29,318 nt of DNA from positions 1-29,318 of the IMG/VR virus record IMGVR_UViG_3300036835_000124; one strand, given 5' to 3'. The position numbers were made by a program, and so were the translations under genes. Source of the stretch: a virus. The notes beneath the pieces are model-generated. The model ran no database searches and was not told the DNA's origin. It worked only from the letters and a program-made list of their open reading frames with translations. Positions 6,109 through 12,809 of the stretch are shown piece by piece; the first letter of the stretch is position 1; every line of letters begins with the position of its first letter.

Positions 6109-6591
6109 ATGGCGCAACGAATCCAAACGGTGTGTGACGTGCACTTGGCCCAGGGCCTAGACACAGAGGGTGAAACCTGGGAGGTGCTGGTGCGTAAGGC
6201 TGGCAGCCGCGCCCAGATGCGTGAGGTCGACCTCTGCGGCGAGTGCTCAGCCTCGCTCGAGGCGGTGGCGGCCTTTGCCGCCGAGCATGGTCGCACCCAG
6301 GCGGGTCCTCGGGCGCGCACGGCGGCGGCTGCCTTGACGGTGACGCCCACTGGCAAGGTGGCCTGCACTGTCGAGGGCTGCACCAGCATGGTCTCGGCTG
6401 GGAATCTGCCCAGGCACTTGCGCGATGTTCACGGCCAGCGGCAGGCCGCGCCCGATGTCTACCCGTGCCCAGATTGCGCCCAGATGTTTGCGCGTCCCCA
6501 GGGCCTGGGCGCTCACCGTTACCGAGCCCATGGCTACGAATCGCCCACGCGGGCAGAGCGCGCCGAGCGCGCCGAGCGTAAGGCCTCCTGA
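6109..6591 (+). CDS. C2H2 zinc-finger protein, candidate repressor
   Basis: The product is 160 residues. The N-terminal part has CDVH and CGEC pairs (about 9-12 and 43-46). Two C2H2 fingers follow: C-x4-C-x11-H-x4-H (ACTVEGC to DVHG) and a canonical C-x2-C-x12-H-x4-H (CPDC to RAHG). The tail is a short AER repeat. C2H2 fingers are uncommon in bacteria and usually bind DNA. ATG at 6109 follows GGAGC; TTG at 6103 overlapping the previous stop is an alternative. Divergent from the early operon and next to the integrase, it sits where a phage repressor is expected. DNA binding is likely; the repressor role is inference. Confidence 0.8.
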   Translation: MAQRIQTVCDVHLAQGLDTEGETWEVLVRKAGSRAQMREVDLCGECSASLEAVAAFAAEHGRTQAGPRARTAAAALTVTPTGKVACTVEGCTSMVSAGNLPRHLRDVHGQRQAAPDVYPCPDCAQMFARPQGLGAHRYRAHGYESPTRAERAERAERKAS

Positions 6592-6728
6592 GGCACGGCC
6601 TCGACCACTCGAGGCTTGAGCAGAGCGCGCAGCCGCATCACGGCATCCTCATCGAGCCGTGGTGCGGCTGCGGCGTCTCTGGCGGCTATCTCTTGATTGG
6701 CTCGCCGCACGTCCTCGGTTAGCGCCAT
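6534..6728 (-). CDS. Possible small protein, uncertain
   Basis: This 64-codon frame overlaps the 3' end of the C2H2 gene on the opposite strand. Residues 1 to 45 (MALTEDVRRANQEIAARD, then RLDEDAVMRLRALLKPR) look like a plausible helical protein, but the tail is the antisense of the AER repeat. No clear ribosome site precedes the ATG, and the hairpin at 6885-6918 separates it from the integrase. It could be a shadow. Confidence 0.35.
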   Translation of the reverse strand: MALTEDVRRANQEIAARDAAAAPRLDEDAVMRLRALLKPRVVEAVPQEALRSARSARSARVGDS

Positions 6729-6955
6729 GCAGGCGACATTGCCCGAGGTTGTTTAGGCGCGCCAACCGAAGTCAGCCAATTGATGATTAGCGGCGGCGTG
6801 TCGCGTCATTCAATGCGCGTTTAGCGGCTGGCAAGTGCTCTCAAGAGCTGACCAGTGCTGGCATGTCGCGGGCCTCAATAGGACGTGGGCCCCAGCTCTT
6901 CGCAGAGCTGAGGCCCACAAGGGCCATGCCGTGACCCCACGCCAACTGTAACTGT
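6729..6955. other. Gap downstream of the integrase, possible attP region
   Basis: These 227 bases between convergent units hold no convincing gene and are less GC-rich than the flanks. An 8-bp direct repeat TTAGCGGC lies at 6787-6794 and 6821-6828. A short palindrome GCTCT-CA-AGAGC is flanked by AGTGCT copies (about 6835 to 6860), and a strong hairpin lies at 6885-6918. Serine integrases usually recombine an attP of about 50 bp with an imperfect inverted repeat close to their gene, so attP may lie here, but the core cannot be identified. Confidence 0.4.
6885..6918. terminator. Hairpin between convergent units, likely bidirectional terminator
   Basis: Arms GTGGGCC-C-CAGCTCT and AGAGCTG-A-GGCCCAC pair over 15 positions with one mismatch and a four-base TCGC loop. 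There is no T-run on either side, which is common for actinobacterial terminators. It lies between the plus-strand zinc-protein unit and the end of the minus-strand integrase. Confidence 0.6.
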
Positions 6956-8593
6956 CTAGACGGCCAATCTCCTGAACTCGAGCTGAACGTCAGAGGCTTG
7001 GATGAGGCGGCGTCTGCCGTGGTCGGCACCGCGCAGAGTGATGCTGCTAGCCAGAAAGGCCAGTACGGCCCTCTTGCGGCCCAGCGAGGCCTCGGCCCAG
7101 GCCTGAGCCGCCGAGCTGCCCGTCATGCCGTCCAGGGCAATCTCAGGGCGTCTAGCGCCCTCCCTGGCAGCCTCGAGGTCATCTGCAATGGCTTGGATGC
7201 GCGTGGCGTATCCGTTCATCACCTCGGCGATGCTGTCGGCGTCGAGGCCAGTGCCTGGCAGGGCGAGGGCCTGGGCGGTGCGTTCGGCCTTGAGCACCTC
7301 GAGCCGCTCTGTTAGCGCGGTCACCAGGTCGGCGGCGGTGTTGTCGACCAGGACGCCGCTGGCGTCGGTCTGCTCGAGCCTGGCAATGATGCGTTGCTCA
7401 ACCAGGGCGTCGACATCGTCAGCAGCTCGGTGCACGTGGCGGTTGGTTGCGCACGTGTAAACGCGGCGCTGGTCGCCCTTGCCTCGAGGCTTGCCCCTGA
7501 GCACCTCACCGCAATGTGCGCATCTGGCGAGGCCCGCCAGCAGGTAGACGCGGGCGTTGCTGGTCGAGGTGCGGCGCTTGGGGTCGGCCAGCAGGTGCTT
7601 GAGGCTGTCGTGGTCGGCGCGGTCGAGGATCGGCGGCCAGGCCGCGGCCCCGATGACCTTGGGTGAACCGTCGGCCTCTTTGCCGTGCACGCGCAGAGCT
7701 GCCAGGTGCGGCCTCAGGATCATGGTGCGGAGGTTCGGGCCTTTCCACTCGGTGACCAGGGCGGCGTGGTCGAGGTCGCGGGCAGGGTCGGCGTGCACGT
7801 AGACGGGGCCCGCGCCCTTGCGTTGCGGGCCCAGGGCGCGCACCACTTGGTCGCGGCAGGCCTTGACGTTGCAGGTGCCGTCAAAGCTCGGCGTGGGCAC
7901 GCCCTCGGTGTTCAGCCACTTGGCGGCACTGTGCAGGGTTTCGCCAGCCAGCAGCCTGGTGGCCAGGGCCCTAATCAGCTCGGCCTCTGACTCGCGCACT
8001 CGGGTCATGCCTGGCTCATATCCAAAGCGGCGGCGACCGCCGTGTGACACACCCATGTTTGCGGCCTCTTCCTTGGCTCGGCGCTGACGCTGGCTGGCGC
8101 GGGCCACTTCATACTCGGCGAGCAGCGCGTCTAGCTTGATGGTGAACACGTCGGTGGGGTTGCGCGGGTCGTAGGTGCGGCGGGTGGCTGTCTGAACGAT
8201 GACGGCCCCGCCCTGGCGGCAGGCGGCCAGCATGGCGTCGCTGGCCTCGGTGGTGCGGGCGGCTCGGTCGAGCAGCCAGAACAGGACGTGAGACACGCGT
8301 CCGCTGGCGACCAGCTCGAGCATGGCCAGCCACCGCTCGCGCTCTTTGGTGGCGTACTGGCTGGCGCTCCTGTCGTTGTCGGTGAAGTGCTCTGCAATCT
8401 CGCCGAGCCCCATGGCGTCGGCGGCCTTGATGGCGTCGGCGGCCTGGCGGTCGACGCCGCGACTCACTGGTGCGTCGACCAGCTCGTGGCGGGTGACCCT
8501 AAAGCGGCTGATGCGTTCATACGACACCACCAGCCGCTGGTCGGCCTCGGCCTTGCGGCGGGTGGTGGTGGGGGTTGCGGTGGCGGTGCTCAT
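6956..8593 (-). CDS. int: Large serine integrase
   Basis: The 545-residue product is a large serine recombinase catalysing attP x attB integration. The N-terminal catalytic domain has YERIS with the likely nucleophile Ser29 and Arg27, then HFTDNDRSAS and FWLLDRAART with the active-site arginines. A recombinase domain follows (GGRRRFGYE, then LATRLLAGETLHSAAKWLN and VPTPS). A zinc ribbon comes next (CAHCGEVLRG to YTCATNRH; the usual fourth cysteine seems to be His). After that come coiled-coil segments that normally bind the directionality factor. The ATG at 8593 overlaps the upstream lipoprotein stop; 60 extra codons to 8773 lie in that gene and are rejected. Confidence 0.92.
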   Translation of the reverse strand: MSTATATPTTTRRKAEADQRLVVSYERISRFRVTRHELVDAPVSRGVDRQAADAIKAADAMGLGEIAEHFTDNDRSASQYATKERERWLAMLELVASGRVSHVLFWLLDRAARTTEASDAMLAACRQGGAVIVQTATRRTYDPRNPTDVFTIKLDALLAEYEVARASQRQRRAKEEAANMGVSHGGRRRFGYEPGMTRVRESEAELIRALATRLLAGETLHSAAKWLNTEGVPTPSFDGTCNVKACRDQVVRALGPQRKGAGPVYVHADPARDLDHAALVTEWKGPNLRTMILRPHLAALRVHGKEADGSPKVIGAAAWPPILDRADHDSLKHLLADPKRRTSTSNARVYLLAGLARCAHCGEVLRGKPRGKGDQRRVYTCATNRHVHRAADDVDALVEQRIIARLEQTDASGVLVDNTAADLVTALTERLEVLKAERTAQALALPGTGLDADSIAEVMNGYATRIQAIADDLEAAREGARRPEIALDGMTGSSAAQAWAEASLGRKRAVLAFLASSITLRGADHGRRRLIQASDVQLEFRRLAV

Positions 8594-8817
8594 CGGTCTG
8601 CATTCCTCTGCATGTTGCGGGCGAACACGGCGGCGTAGTGGTCGACGCAGTCCAGGTAGGCCTTGGCGTCGAGGGCCTCGCCGACCAGCTCGGGGTCGGC
8701 ACAGAATCGTTCGGCGCGGTGCTGGGCCTTGGCTTGGATGGCTGGGCTGATGCTCGAGCCCTGATGCCCGCACGCGGCGAGCACCAGGGCCAGGGCGGCC
8801 AGGACGGCGGCCCTCAT
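8590..8817 (-). CDS. Small lipoprotein next to the integrase
   Basis: The 75-residue product starts MRAAVLAALALVLAACGHQG: a charged start, a hydrophobic core and an LAAC lipobox, so it should be exported and lipidated at Cys16. The mature part has two further cysteines (FCADPELVGEALDAKAYLDC) that could form a disulfide. Small lipoproteins expressed from prophages often block superinfection at the membrane, and its coupling to int by ATGA overlap fits expression during lysogeny. No family was recognised; the exclusion role is inference. Confidence 0.75.
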   Translation of the reverse strand: MRAAVLAALALVLAACGHQGSSISPAIQAKAQHRAERFCADPELVGEALDAKAYLDCVDHYAAVFARNMQRNADR

Positions 8818-9029
8818 CGGTCGAGCCAAGCGGTGGTCTCGGCCAGCGCCCAGACGGTCGGGCGGTGGTCGAGCCAGGTGGCCAGGTCGCGGGCCTTGGC
8901 CGCGGCTGGCTTGGTCGCGTAGGTCCTGGCCTCGGCCTTGTCGTCGGTCCAGGTGGTCCCGCTGACGCTGGCGTGCACCAGGTAGTGACGGTGTGTCGGG
9001 CAGTAGACCACCCACTGGGTCGCGCTCAT
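8814..9029 (-). CDS. Small protein of unknown function
   Basis: The 71-residue product has MSATQWVVYCPTHRHYLV at its N-terminus (a lone Cys and a His pair). An alternating strand/helix pattern follows: TTWTDDKAEARTYATK, then AAAKARDLATWLD. The ATG at 9029 overlaps the previous stop and the gene overlaps the lipoprotein start by ATGA. A longer reading to 9134 is rejected. Function unknown. Confidence 0.65.
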   Translation of the reverse strand: MSATQWVVYCPTHRHYLVHASVSGTTWTDDKAEARTYATKPAAAKARDLATWLDHRPTVWALAETTAWLDR

Positions 9030-9508
9030 CGGTTTGCCGTCGCAAACGCGTGGTGGCGGTCGCACGTCGGCACCTCGCCCAGGGTCGGGTGCGGCGTGGT
9101 GCCAGTCGCGTATCGGTCGCAGAGGGCGAACCACTGGCAGGTGCCGAACAGGTCGGCGAGCTGGGCATTGATCCTGTCCGCCACCACCAGCAGCGCCCTG
9201 CCGTCGGCGCGGGTCTCGGCCTCGGTCTCGTCGGCGAACGTGACGCCGACGGTGCGGCAGTAGTCCTCGAGGATGTCGGCACCAGCGGGCGTCACGTCCA
9301 GTTCATAGGTCCAGCCCTTGCCCTGGCGGCGGCCACGGGCGGCGGCGAGGGCGGCGTGGGCGTCGCGTGCGCCCTGGCTGCCGCCGTCGTACTTCACAGG
9401 GTCGTAGTTCAGCTCCGAGCCCTCGATGGTGCTCATGGCCTTGCCGCTGATGCGGATGGTCAGGACGTTGGGCAGGTTGTGCGGGTTGCTGGTTGGGGTG
9501 TTCGGCAT
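9026..9508 (-). CDS. Protein of unknown function with Cys/His-rich end
   Basis: The 160-residue product has an Asn/Pro-rich start, a helical and Ala-rich middle (GARDAHAALAAARGR), a segment DVTPAGADILEDYCRTVGV, and a C-terminal CQWFALCDRYATG to PTCDRHH set. The last looks like a zinc site similar to those in actinophage regulatory proteins. AGGAAGG lies about ten bases before ATG at 9508. It is the first gene after a strong hairpin and leads into the lipoprotein and integrase genes. No family was recognised. Confidence 0.7.
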   Translation of the reverse strand: MPNTPTSNPHNLPNVLTIRISGKAMSTIEGSELNYDPVKYDGGSQGARDAHAALAAARGRRQGKGWTYELDVTPAGADILEDYCRTVGVTFADETEAETRADGRALLVVADRINAQLADLFGTCQWFALCDRYATGTTPHPTLGEVPTCDRHHAFATANR

Positions 9509-9528
9509 GGCGGTGTTTCCTTCCTGGT

Positions 9529-9553
9529 GGGCGGGCCCTGGTTGGGCCCGCCC
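9529..9553. terminator. Perfect 10-bp GC hairpin between genes
   Basis: GGGCGGGCCC and GGGCCCGCCC pair perfectly around a five-base loop, just before the ribosome site of the gene starting at 9508. With no T-run it resembles an actinobacterial terminator or attenuator that would reduce read-through into the integrase operon. Confidence 0.55.
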
Positions 9554-9567
9554 TGGTGGGTGTGGGG

Positions 9568-10335
9568 TCAGCGGCGGGCGTAGTAGCGGCCCACCACGTC
9601 GGCGGCCTCGGCCTCGTGCTCGGCGCGGGCGGCGGTGCTGTCGGCCTGGCTGCCGACGAAACGCCACGTGCACTGGTGGCACTCGGCGATGAACGTGGCC
9701 ATCGTGGTCACGTCGTGCGGCTGGTGGTAGGTGGCGTGGTGCTCGGCCACCTCGGGCTTGGGCAGCTCGGCCAGGGCCTCGGCCAGCTTGGCCTGAGTCT
9801 CGGCCACCACCTGGTTGGCGCGGGCCAGCTCGGCCTCGAGCGCGGCCACCTTGACCTCAGGGCGGCGGGTGGCGGTGGCCACCGCGGTGGCCCAGCCCGT
9901 GCCGTGCTCGCCCGTGCACAACTCGAGGTCGCATACCCCAGTCACGTGGTTGATGGCGCTGTCAACGGTCCAGCCGTTGGCGAGCAGCTCGGCGGCGTAC
10001 GGGCCATAGGTGGCCCGCACGTAGTCGCGCTCGGCCTGGCGCTCGGCGGCCTCGCGCTCGATGTCGGCGGCCTCCTGGGCCTCGATGGCGGCCACCTCGG
10101 CCTCAGCCTTGGCGGCGGCCTTGGCGTCGAGTTTGGCCTGCACCTTGGCCAGCGTCTCGGGCGAGTGCAGGGCCTTGGTGACCGCCGCGCCAATCTCGGC
10201 CACGGCTAGCTCGGCGTCGAACACGTGGCCAGCGCGGTGGCCCGCCAGCTTGGTGCAGCGCTGGCCCTGGTTGCTCTTGCCCTTGCCGACGTAGGTGCAG
10301 CGCTCGGGCTGGGTGGTGGTGGTGGTGGTGTTCAT
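9568..10335 (-). CDS. Coiled-coil protein with zinc-binding ends, unknown function
   Basis: The 255-residue product starts with a Thr run (from a GGT/ACC simple repeat) and has a Cys/His set near the N-terminus (C13, C27, H33, H37). Long charged Ala/Glu/Lys helices span about 55-105 and 165-200 and probably form coiled coils. A central CDLELCTGEHG is followed by a C-terminal CHQCTWRFVG and HEAEA, resembling a zinc ribbon. GAGAGGCC precedes ATG at 10335; the reading to 10713 crosses the previous gene and is rejected. Function unknown. Confidence 0.7.
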   Translation of the reverse strand: MNTTTTTTQPERCTYVGKGKSNQGQRCTKLAGHRAGHVFDAELAVAEIGAAVTKALHSPETLAKVQAKLDAKAAAKAEAEVAAIEAQEAADIEREAAERQAERDYVRATYGPYAAELLANGWTVDSAINHVTGVCDLELCTGEHGTGWATAVATATRRPEVKVAALEAELARANQVVAETQAKLAEALAELPKPEVAEHHATYHQPHDVTTMATFIAECHQCTWRFVGSQADSTAARAEHEAEAADVVGRYYARR

Positions 10336-10370
10336 GGCATGGCCTCTCAGGTTGGTGGTGGTGGTGGTGG
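10315..10370. repeat. GGT/ACC trinucleotide runs around a start codon
   Basis: Runs of GGT lie at about 10311-10330 (encoding the Thr-rich N-terminus of the 255-residue protein) and about 10352-10371 (non-coding leader). They flank the start codon and ribosome site, so slippage could alter the N-terminus or leader length. This is a simple-sequence observation only. Confidence 0.6.
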
Positions 10371-10371
10371 T

Positions 10372-10390
10372 GCGGGCCCTCAGGCCCCGC
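10372..10390. terminator. GC hairpin spanning a stop codon
   Basis: GCGGGCCC and GGCCCCGC pair at seven of eight positions, with the TGA stop of the gene ending at 10380 in the loop. It probably acts as a weak terminator or mRNA end stabiliser between this gene and the next. Confidence 0.4.
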
Positions 10391-10649
10391 ACCGCTTGCA
10401 GGTGATCGGCGTGCCAGGCACGACGGTGAACAGGTAGGCGTGCTGGTTGCGGTTCATGCCGCACACCTGCTTGAGCGTGATGTGGTTCAGCGACTTGCGC
10501 AGCACGGGCTTGGCGGCGTGCACGGTGCCCGTGGTGGACATCCCCACCAGGGTGCCGTTGGCGTCGCGGCTGGCTTGCAGGGCGGTGATGTCGATGCCGC
10601 GCTCGGCGGCAATCTCGGCGAGCTTGGGGCGGCGGGTGGTGTTCGGCAT
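10380..10649 (-). CDS. Small protein of unknown function
   Basis: The 89-residue product has a basic start (MPNTTRRPKLAEIAAERGI), a DITALQASRDANG segment, a strand-rich middle and a C-terminal CGMNRNQHAY to CKRCGA set that could bind zinc. ATG at 10649 is the first start after the operator-containing gap, so it may be the first gene of the transcript leading to the integrase. A longer frame to 10742 crosses the operator repeats and is rejected. No family was recognised. Confidence 0.7.
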   Translation of the reverse strand: MPNTTRRPKLAEIAAERGIDITALQASRDANGTLVGMSTTGTVHAAKPVLRKSLNHITLKQVCGMNRNQHAYLFTVVPGTPITCKRCGA

Positions 10650-10785
10650 GGCCTTGACTTTCTGTTTCCCAGCTCGCCCTGGTGGCTTGCTGCGTAGCAG
10701 CAGCGTAGCACACTCTCGGACATTCGCACTACATGGCGTCATCCACGTAGGGCGAATGTCCGAGTGATCTGCACCTCATCACGCG
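10650..10785. promoter_or_regulatory. Promoter/operator region with 12-bp inverted repeat
   Basis: This gap contains TCGGACATTCGC (10716-10727) and its exact reverse complement GCGAATGTCCGA (10752-10763), 24 bases apart. The centre-to-centre distance is 36 bp. TACGCT just downstream on the minus strand fits an actinobacterial -10 (TANNNT), without a clear -35. A TGCTGC-GTA-GCAGCA hairpin (10688-10702) lies in the leader. Part of the repeat (CACTCTCGGAC) recurs at 10886-10896. It probably controls the genes running toward the integrase. Confidence 0.55.
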
Positions 10786-10953
10786 TCACTCATCGGGCGG
10801 ATTGACGCGGATCAGGTCCAGCAGGAACGTCACCGGCACGGCGTCTCCGTTGCGGTAGCCGTTCGCGTCATAGTGCGGCTCCGCGCACTCTCGGACGATG
10901 TGTTCCAGGCGCTCGACCAGTGCGTCATAGTCGGCGGTTGGTCGCTCGCTCAT
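10786..10953 (-). CDS. Small protein of unknown function
   Basis: The 55-residue product begins MSERPTADYDALVERLEHIV and ends in a hydrophobic helix (VPVTFLLDLIRVNPPDE). GAGG precedes ATG at 10953; eight extra codons to 10977 are possible but less likely. The segment coding VRECAEPH contains an 11-base copy of the downstream operator half-site, so it might carry an auxiliary site. Function unknown. Confidence 0.6.
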   Translation of the reverse strand: MSERPTADYDALVERLEHIVRECAEPHYDANGYRNGDAVPVTFLLDLIRVNPPDE

Positions 10954-10973
10954 GGCACCACCCTCACACCACG

Positions 10974-11201
10974 TCATGGGCGGCGGCGACGCCAGAACGC
11001 CCAGCGCGGCGGCTCAATCCAGGTCGACGGTACGGCCCGCGCCAGCTCTTTGCTGGCCCGCCGAACCTTGCGCGGCGACCAGCCCAAGTGTGCGGCGACC
11101 TCTTTCACGGTGGTCTCATGCAGCCCCGTGGCGGCGTTGGGGCGGCCCCGCTCGAGCAGGGCTGACGCCAGCGCGCGCAGCTCGTCGTCGCTCAGCCTCA
11201 C
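10974..11201 (-). CDS. Small HTH DNA-binding protein
   Basis: The 75-residue product has LSDDELRALASALLERG followed by a helix-turn-helix at about 30-52 (TTVKEVAAHLGWSPRKVRRASKEL in outline) and a basic tail. The GTG start overlaps the stop of the XRE gene (GTGA), so the two regulators are coupled. It probably works in lysis-lysogeny or late control, but its target is unknown. Confidence 0.7.
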   Translation of the reverse strand: MRLSDDELRALASALLERGRPNAATGLHETTVKEVAAHLGWSPRKVRRASKELARAVPSTWIEPPRWAFWRRRRP

Positions 11202-11452
11202 TTGCCACCGCCCTCGGCTGCCCGTTGGGCGAACTGGTAGGCGGTCACCTCGGCCCAGAGCCTCTGGGCGTCCTGCTCGACCACCTGGGCGAACCTGGCT
11301 GTCGTGTCGGCACCCGGCAGGCTCTTGCCGTTCAGGATGCGTGAGAGCTGCTGGCGGCTGATGCCGATGCTGGCGGCGACCTGGTACTGGCGTAGGTGGC
11401 GGGCGAAGATGAGCCCGCGCCAGGTGAGCCCTGGGTGGTGGAGCTGCGGCAT
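11198..11452 (-). CDS. XRE-type HTH regulator
   Basis: The 84-residue product has a Cro/CI-type HTH at about 19-45: FARHLRQYQVAASIGIS, then RQQLSRILNGKSLP. A C-terminal helix follows that could dimerise. AGAGGA lies seven bases before ATG at 11452. It follows the holin genes after a 123-base gap, so it may have its own promoter there, although none is clear. It is the other candidate for the immunity repressor, but it lacks the dimerisation/cleavage domain of CI-like repressors. Family assignment is firm; the role is open. Confidence 0.8.
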   Translation of the reverse strand: MPQLHHPGLTWRGLIFARHLRQYQVAASIGISRQQLSRILNGKSLPGADTTARFAQVVEQDAQRLWAEVTAYQFAQRAAEGGGK

Positions 11453-11575
11453 GGCTGGTGTCCTCTTGTCAGCCCGAGGCTGGCTGTCACCACCACGTCG
11501 ACTGTTCGGCGTCCTGCTAGATGGTGCGACCGCTCCTCCCGTGTCGTCGGCACCAGCTCGGGGCAACTGGCTACC

Positions 11576-11830
11576 TTACTCGCCGTCATCGTCGGGCGGC
11601 TGGCGCTGCTGGCCAGCCCGATAACCGAACACGGCCCCGAGGATGCCGACCACGCCACCGCCCCAGCCCGTCAGCACCTGGGTGGCGTTCTCGCTGAGGC
11701 CCGCGCTCTGGGGGTTGGCCAGGGCATCCCAGAGCACTGCAAACGTGATGAGGTTGAGGGCGGTGGACAGCCCCACGGCCAGGATGATGGCCACCCAATC
11801 GCGGCTCGGCGTGACGCTACGGCGGGCCAT
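11576..11830 (-). CDS. Holin-like membrane protein, second of a pair
   Basis: The 84-residue product has two predicted transmembrane helices, about 12-35 (WVAIILAVGLSTALNLITFAV) and 55-71 (GWGGGVVGILGAVFGYRAG), with a basic N-terminus and acidic C-terminus. These are the features of a small class II holin or antiholin. It follows the endolysin, nuclease and first holin-like gene and overlaps the latter by 14 bases. One of the pair may be the holin and the other an antiholin; which cannot be told. Confidence 0.75.
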   Translation of the reverse strand: MARRSVTPSRDWVAIILAVGLSTALNLITFAVLWDALANPQSAGLSENATQVLTGWGGGVVGILGAVFGYRAGQQRQPPDDDGE

Positions 11831-12065
11831 CGGCGTCGGCGTCCTGGTGCCCGTTGGTGCCCTTGCCCGCGATGTATCCGACCACGGCACCAATGAGGGT
11901 GTTGGTCACGTCGGCGAGCTTGCCCGCCAGTGCTGGGATGTCCTCGCTGCTGCCTGTCAGCTCGAGGATGAGCACGGCCAGCATCGAGCCGACCAGCAGC
12001 ACCACCACCAGCCCCGTCAGGGCCATGACGATGAGGTCGGGCGTTGGCCTGTCGCGGAGTCGCAT
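11817..12065 (-). CDS. Holin-like membrane protein, first of a pair
   Basis: The 82-residue product has a strong transmembrane helix at about 11-36 (LIVMALTGLVVVLLVGSMLA) and a shorter hydrophobic segment at about 55-67 (TLIGAVVGYIAGKG), with a charged, Asp-rich tail. Size and position right after the lysis enzymes fit a holin that opens the membrane for the endolysin. The ATG lies three bases after the nuclease stop. Confidence 0.78.
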   Translation of the reverse strand: MRLRDRPTPDLIVMALTGLVVVLLVGSMLAVLILELTGSSEDIPALAGKLADVTNTLIGAVVGYIAGKGTNGHQDADADGPP

Positions 12066-12068
12066 GCG

Positions 12069-12809
12069 TCAGGCCTTGAGGGTCCAGAGGATGGCTGGGT
12101 GGTCCGACCCATAGTTGCCTTTGGTGACCACGGTGCCCTTGACGTTGTGTTGGATCGCGTAGTCGATGCCGCCGCTGCTCGGCGCGCTGATGGTGCCGCC
12201 AGCGGTCTGGGCGAGCGGTTTCGACGCCCACGCGAACGTCGCGCCAGGGCCACAGTTGTGATCGCCCAGGATGAGACACGGCGAGTGCCCGCCGATCCAC
12301 TTGCCCACGTTGTCGTAGGTCTCGCGGAACGCTGCCTGGTTTTTGTCCTTGCCCGCGGTGACGCGGTGGAAGGACATCACCCAGAGGCCATCACACTTGG
12401 CCCAGGTCCAGGTGCGGCCCTTGTGGCCGCCGCCCTGGGGCCCGACCCAGTGGGTGGTGGTGCGCAGCGTGTCCCAGCCGTTGGGGTCGCCCCGTTTCTT
12501 GCCTTTGTACTGGGCGGCCAGCGTCATCACGGGGTTGTCGGCGGCCTCTTCCCAATCGTTCTGGGCGTAGATGTGCCACTGGTTGCCGAACCGTTTGCGG
12601 AGGTCGCCCACGTACCCCTTGGCCTCTTGCAGACACACCACCGACGGGTTGGTGGCCTTGATGAGGTCGGCCAGCCCGTCGAGCACCGTCTGGTGGTTGC
12701 GGCCCACTTTCATGTTCCAAGACACCACCCGTTTGGTGCCGCCCGCGTACATGCCGCCCCCACCGCCGTTGTCCGGGTCTGGGTCCGGTTTCGGCGGTGA
12801 GGGCGTCAC
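12069..12809 (-). CDS. DNase I-like (EEP family) nuclease in the lysis cassette
   Basis: The 246-residue product carries the full endonuclease/exonuclease/phosphatase signature: WNMKVG (N32), CLQEAKG (E62), MSFHRV (H148), ILGDHNCGP (D183, N185), GIDYAI (D216) and GSDHPA (D236, H237). It should therefore be an active metal-dependent phosphodiesterase, probably acting on DNA. The GTG start overlaps the endolysin stop (GTGA). The N-terminus is a Pro/Asp/Gly-rich linker (about residues 2-24) as normally found between domains; ATG at residue 20 is an alternative start. No signal peptide is seen. The target is unknown: host chromosome degradation or clearing released DNA are guesses. Confidence 0.88.
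   Translation of the reverse strand: MTPSPPKPDPDPDNGGGGGMYAGGTKRVVSWNMKVGRNHQTVLDGLADLIKATNPSVVCLQEAKGYVGDLRKRFGNQWHIYAQNDWEEAADNPVMTLAAQYKGKKRGDPNGWDTLRTTTHWVGPQGGGHKGRTWTWAKCDGLWVMSFHRVTAGKDKNQAAFRETYDNVGKWIGGHSPCLILGDHNCGPGATFAWASKPLAQTAGGTISAPSSGGIDYAIQHNVKGTVVTKGNYGSDHPAILWTLKA

Noticed and set aside
9426-10209. Long plus-strand Gly/Leu/Val-rich frames opposite the coiled-coil gene
   Set aside because: They are antisense of Ala/Glu-rich helices; such composition regularly yields long open frames in high-GC DNA.
11643-12800. 385-codon plus-strand frame opposite the nuclease and holins
   Set aside because: The minus strand carries intact EEP motifs and transmembrane genes; the plus frame is Val/Gly/Ala/Arg-rich and motif-free.
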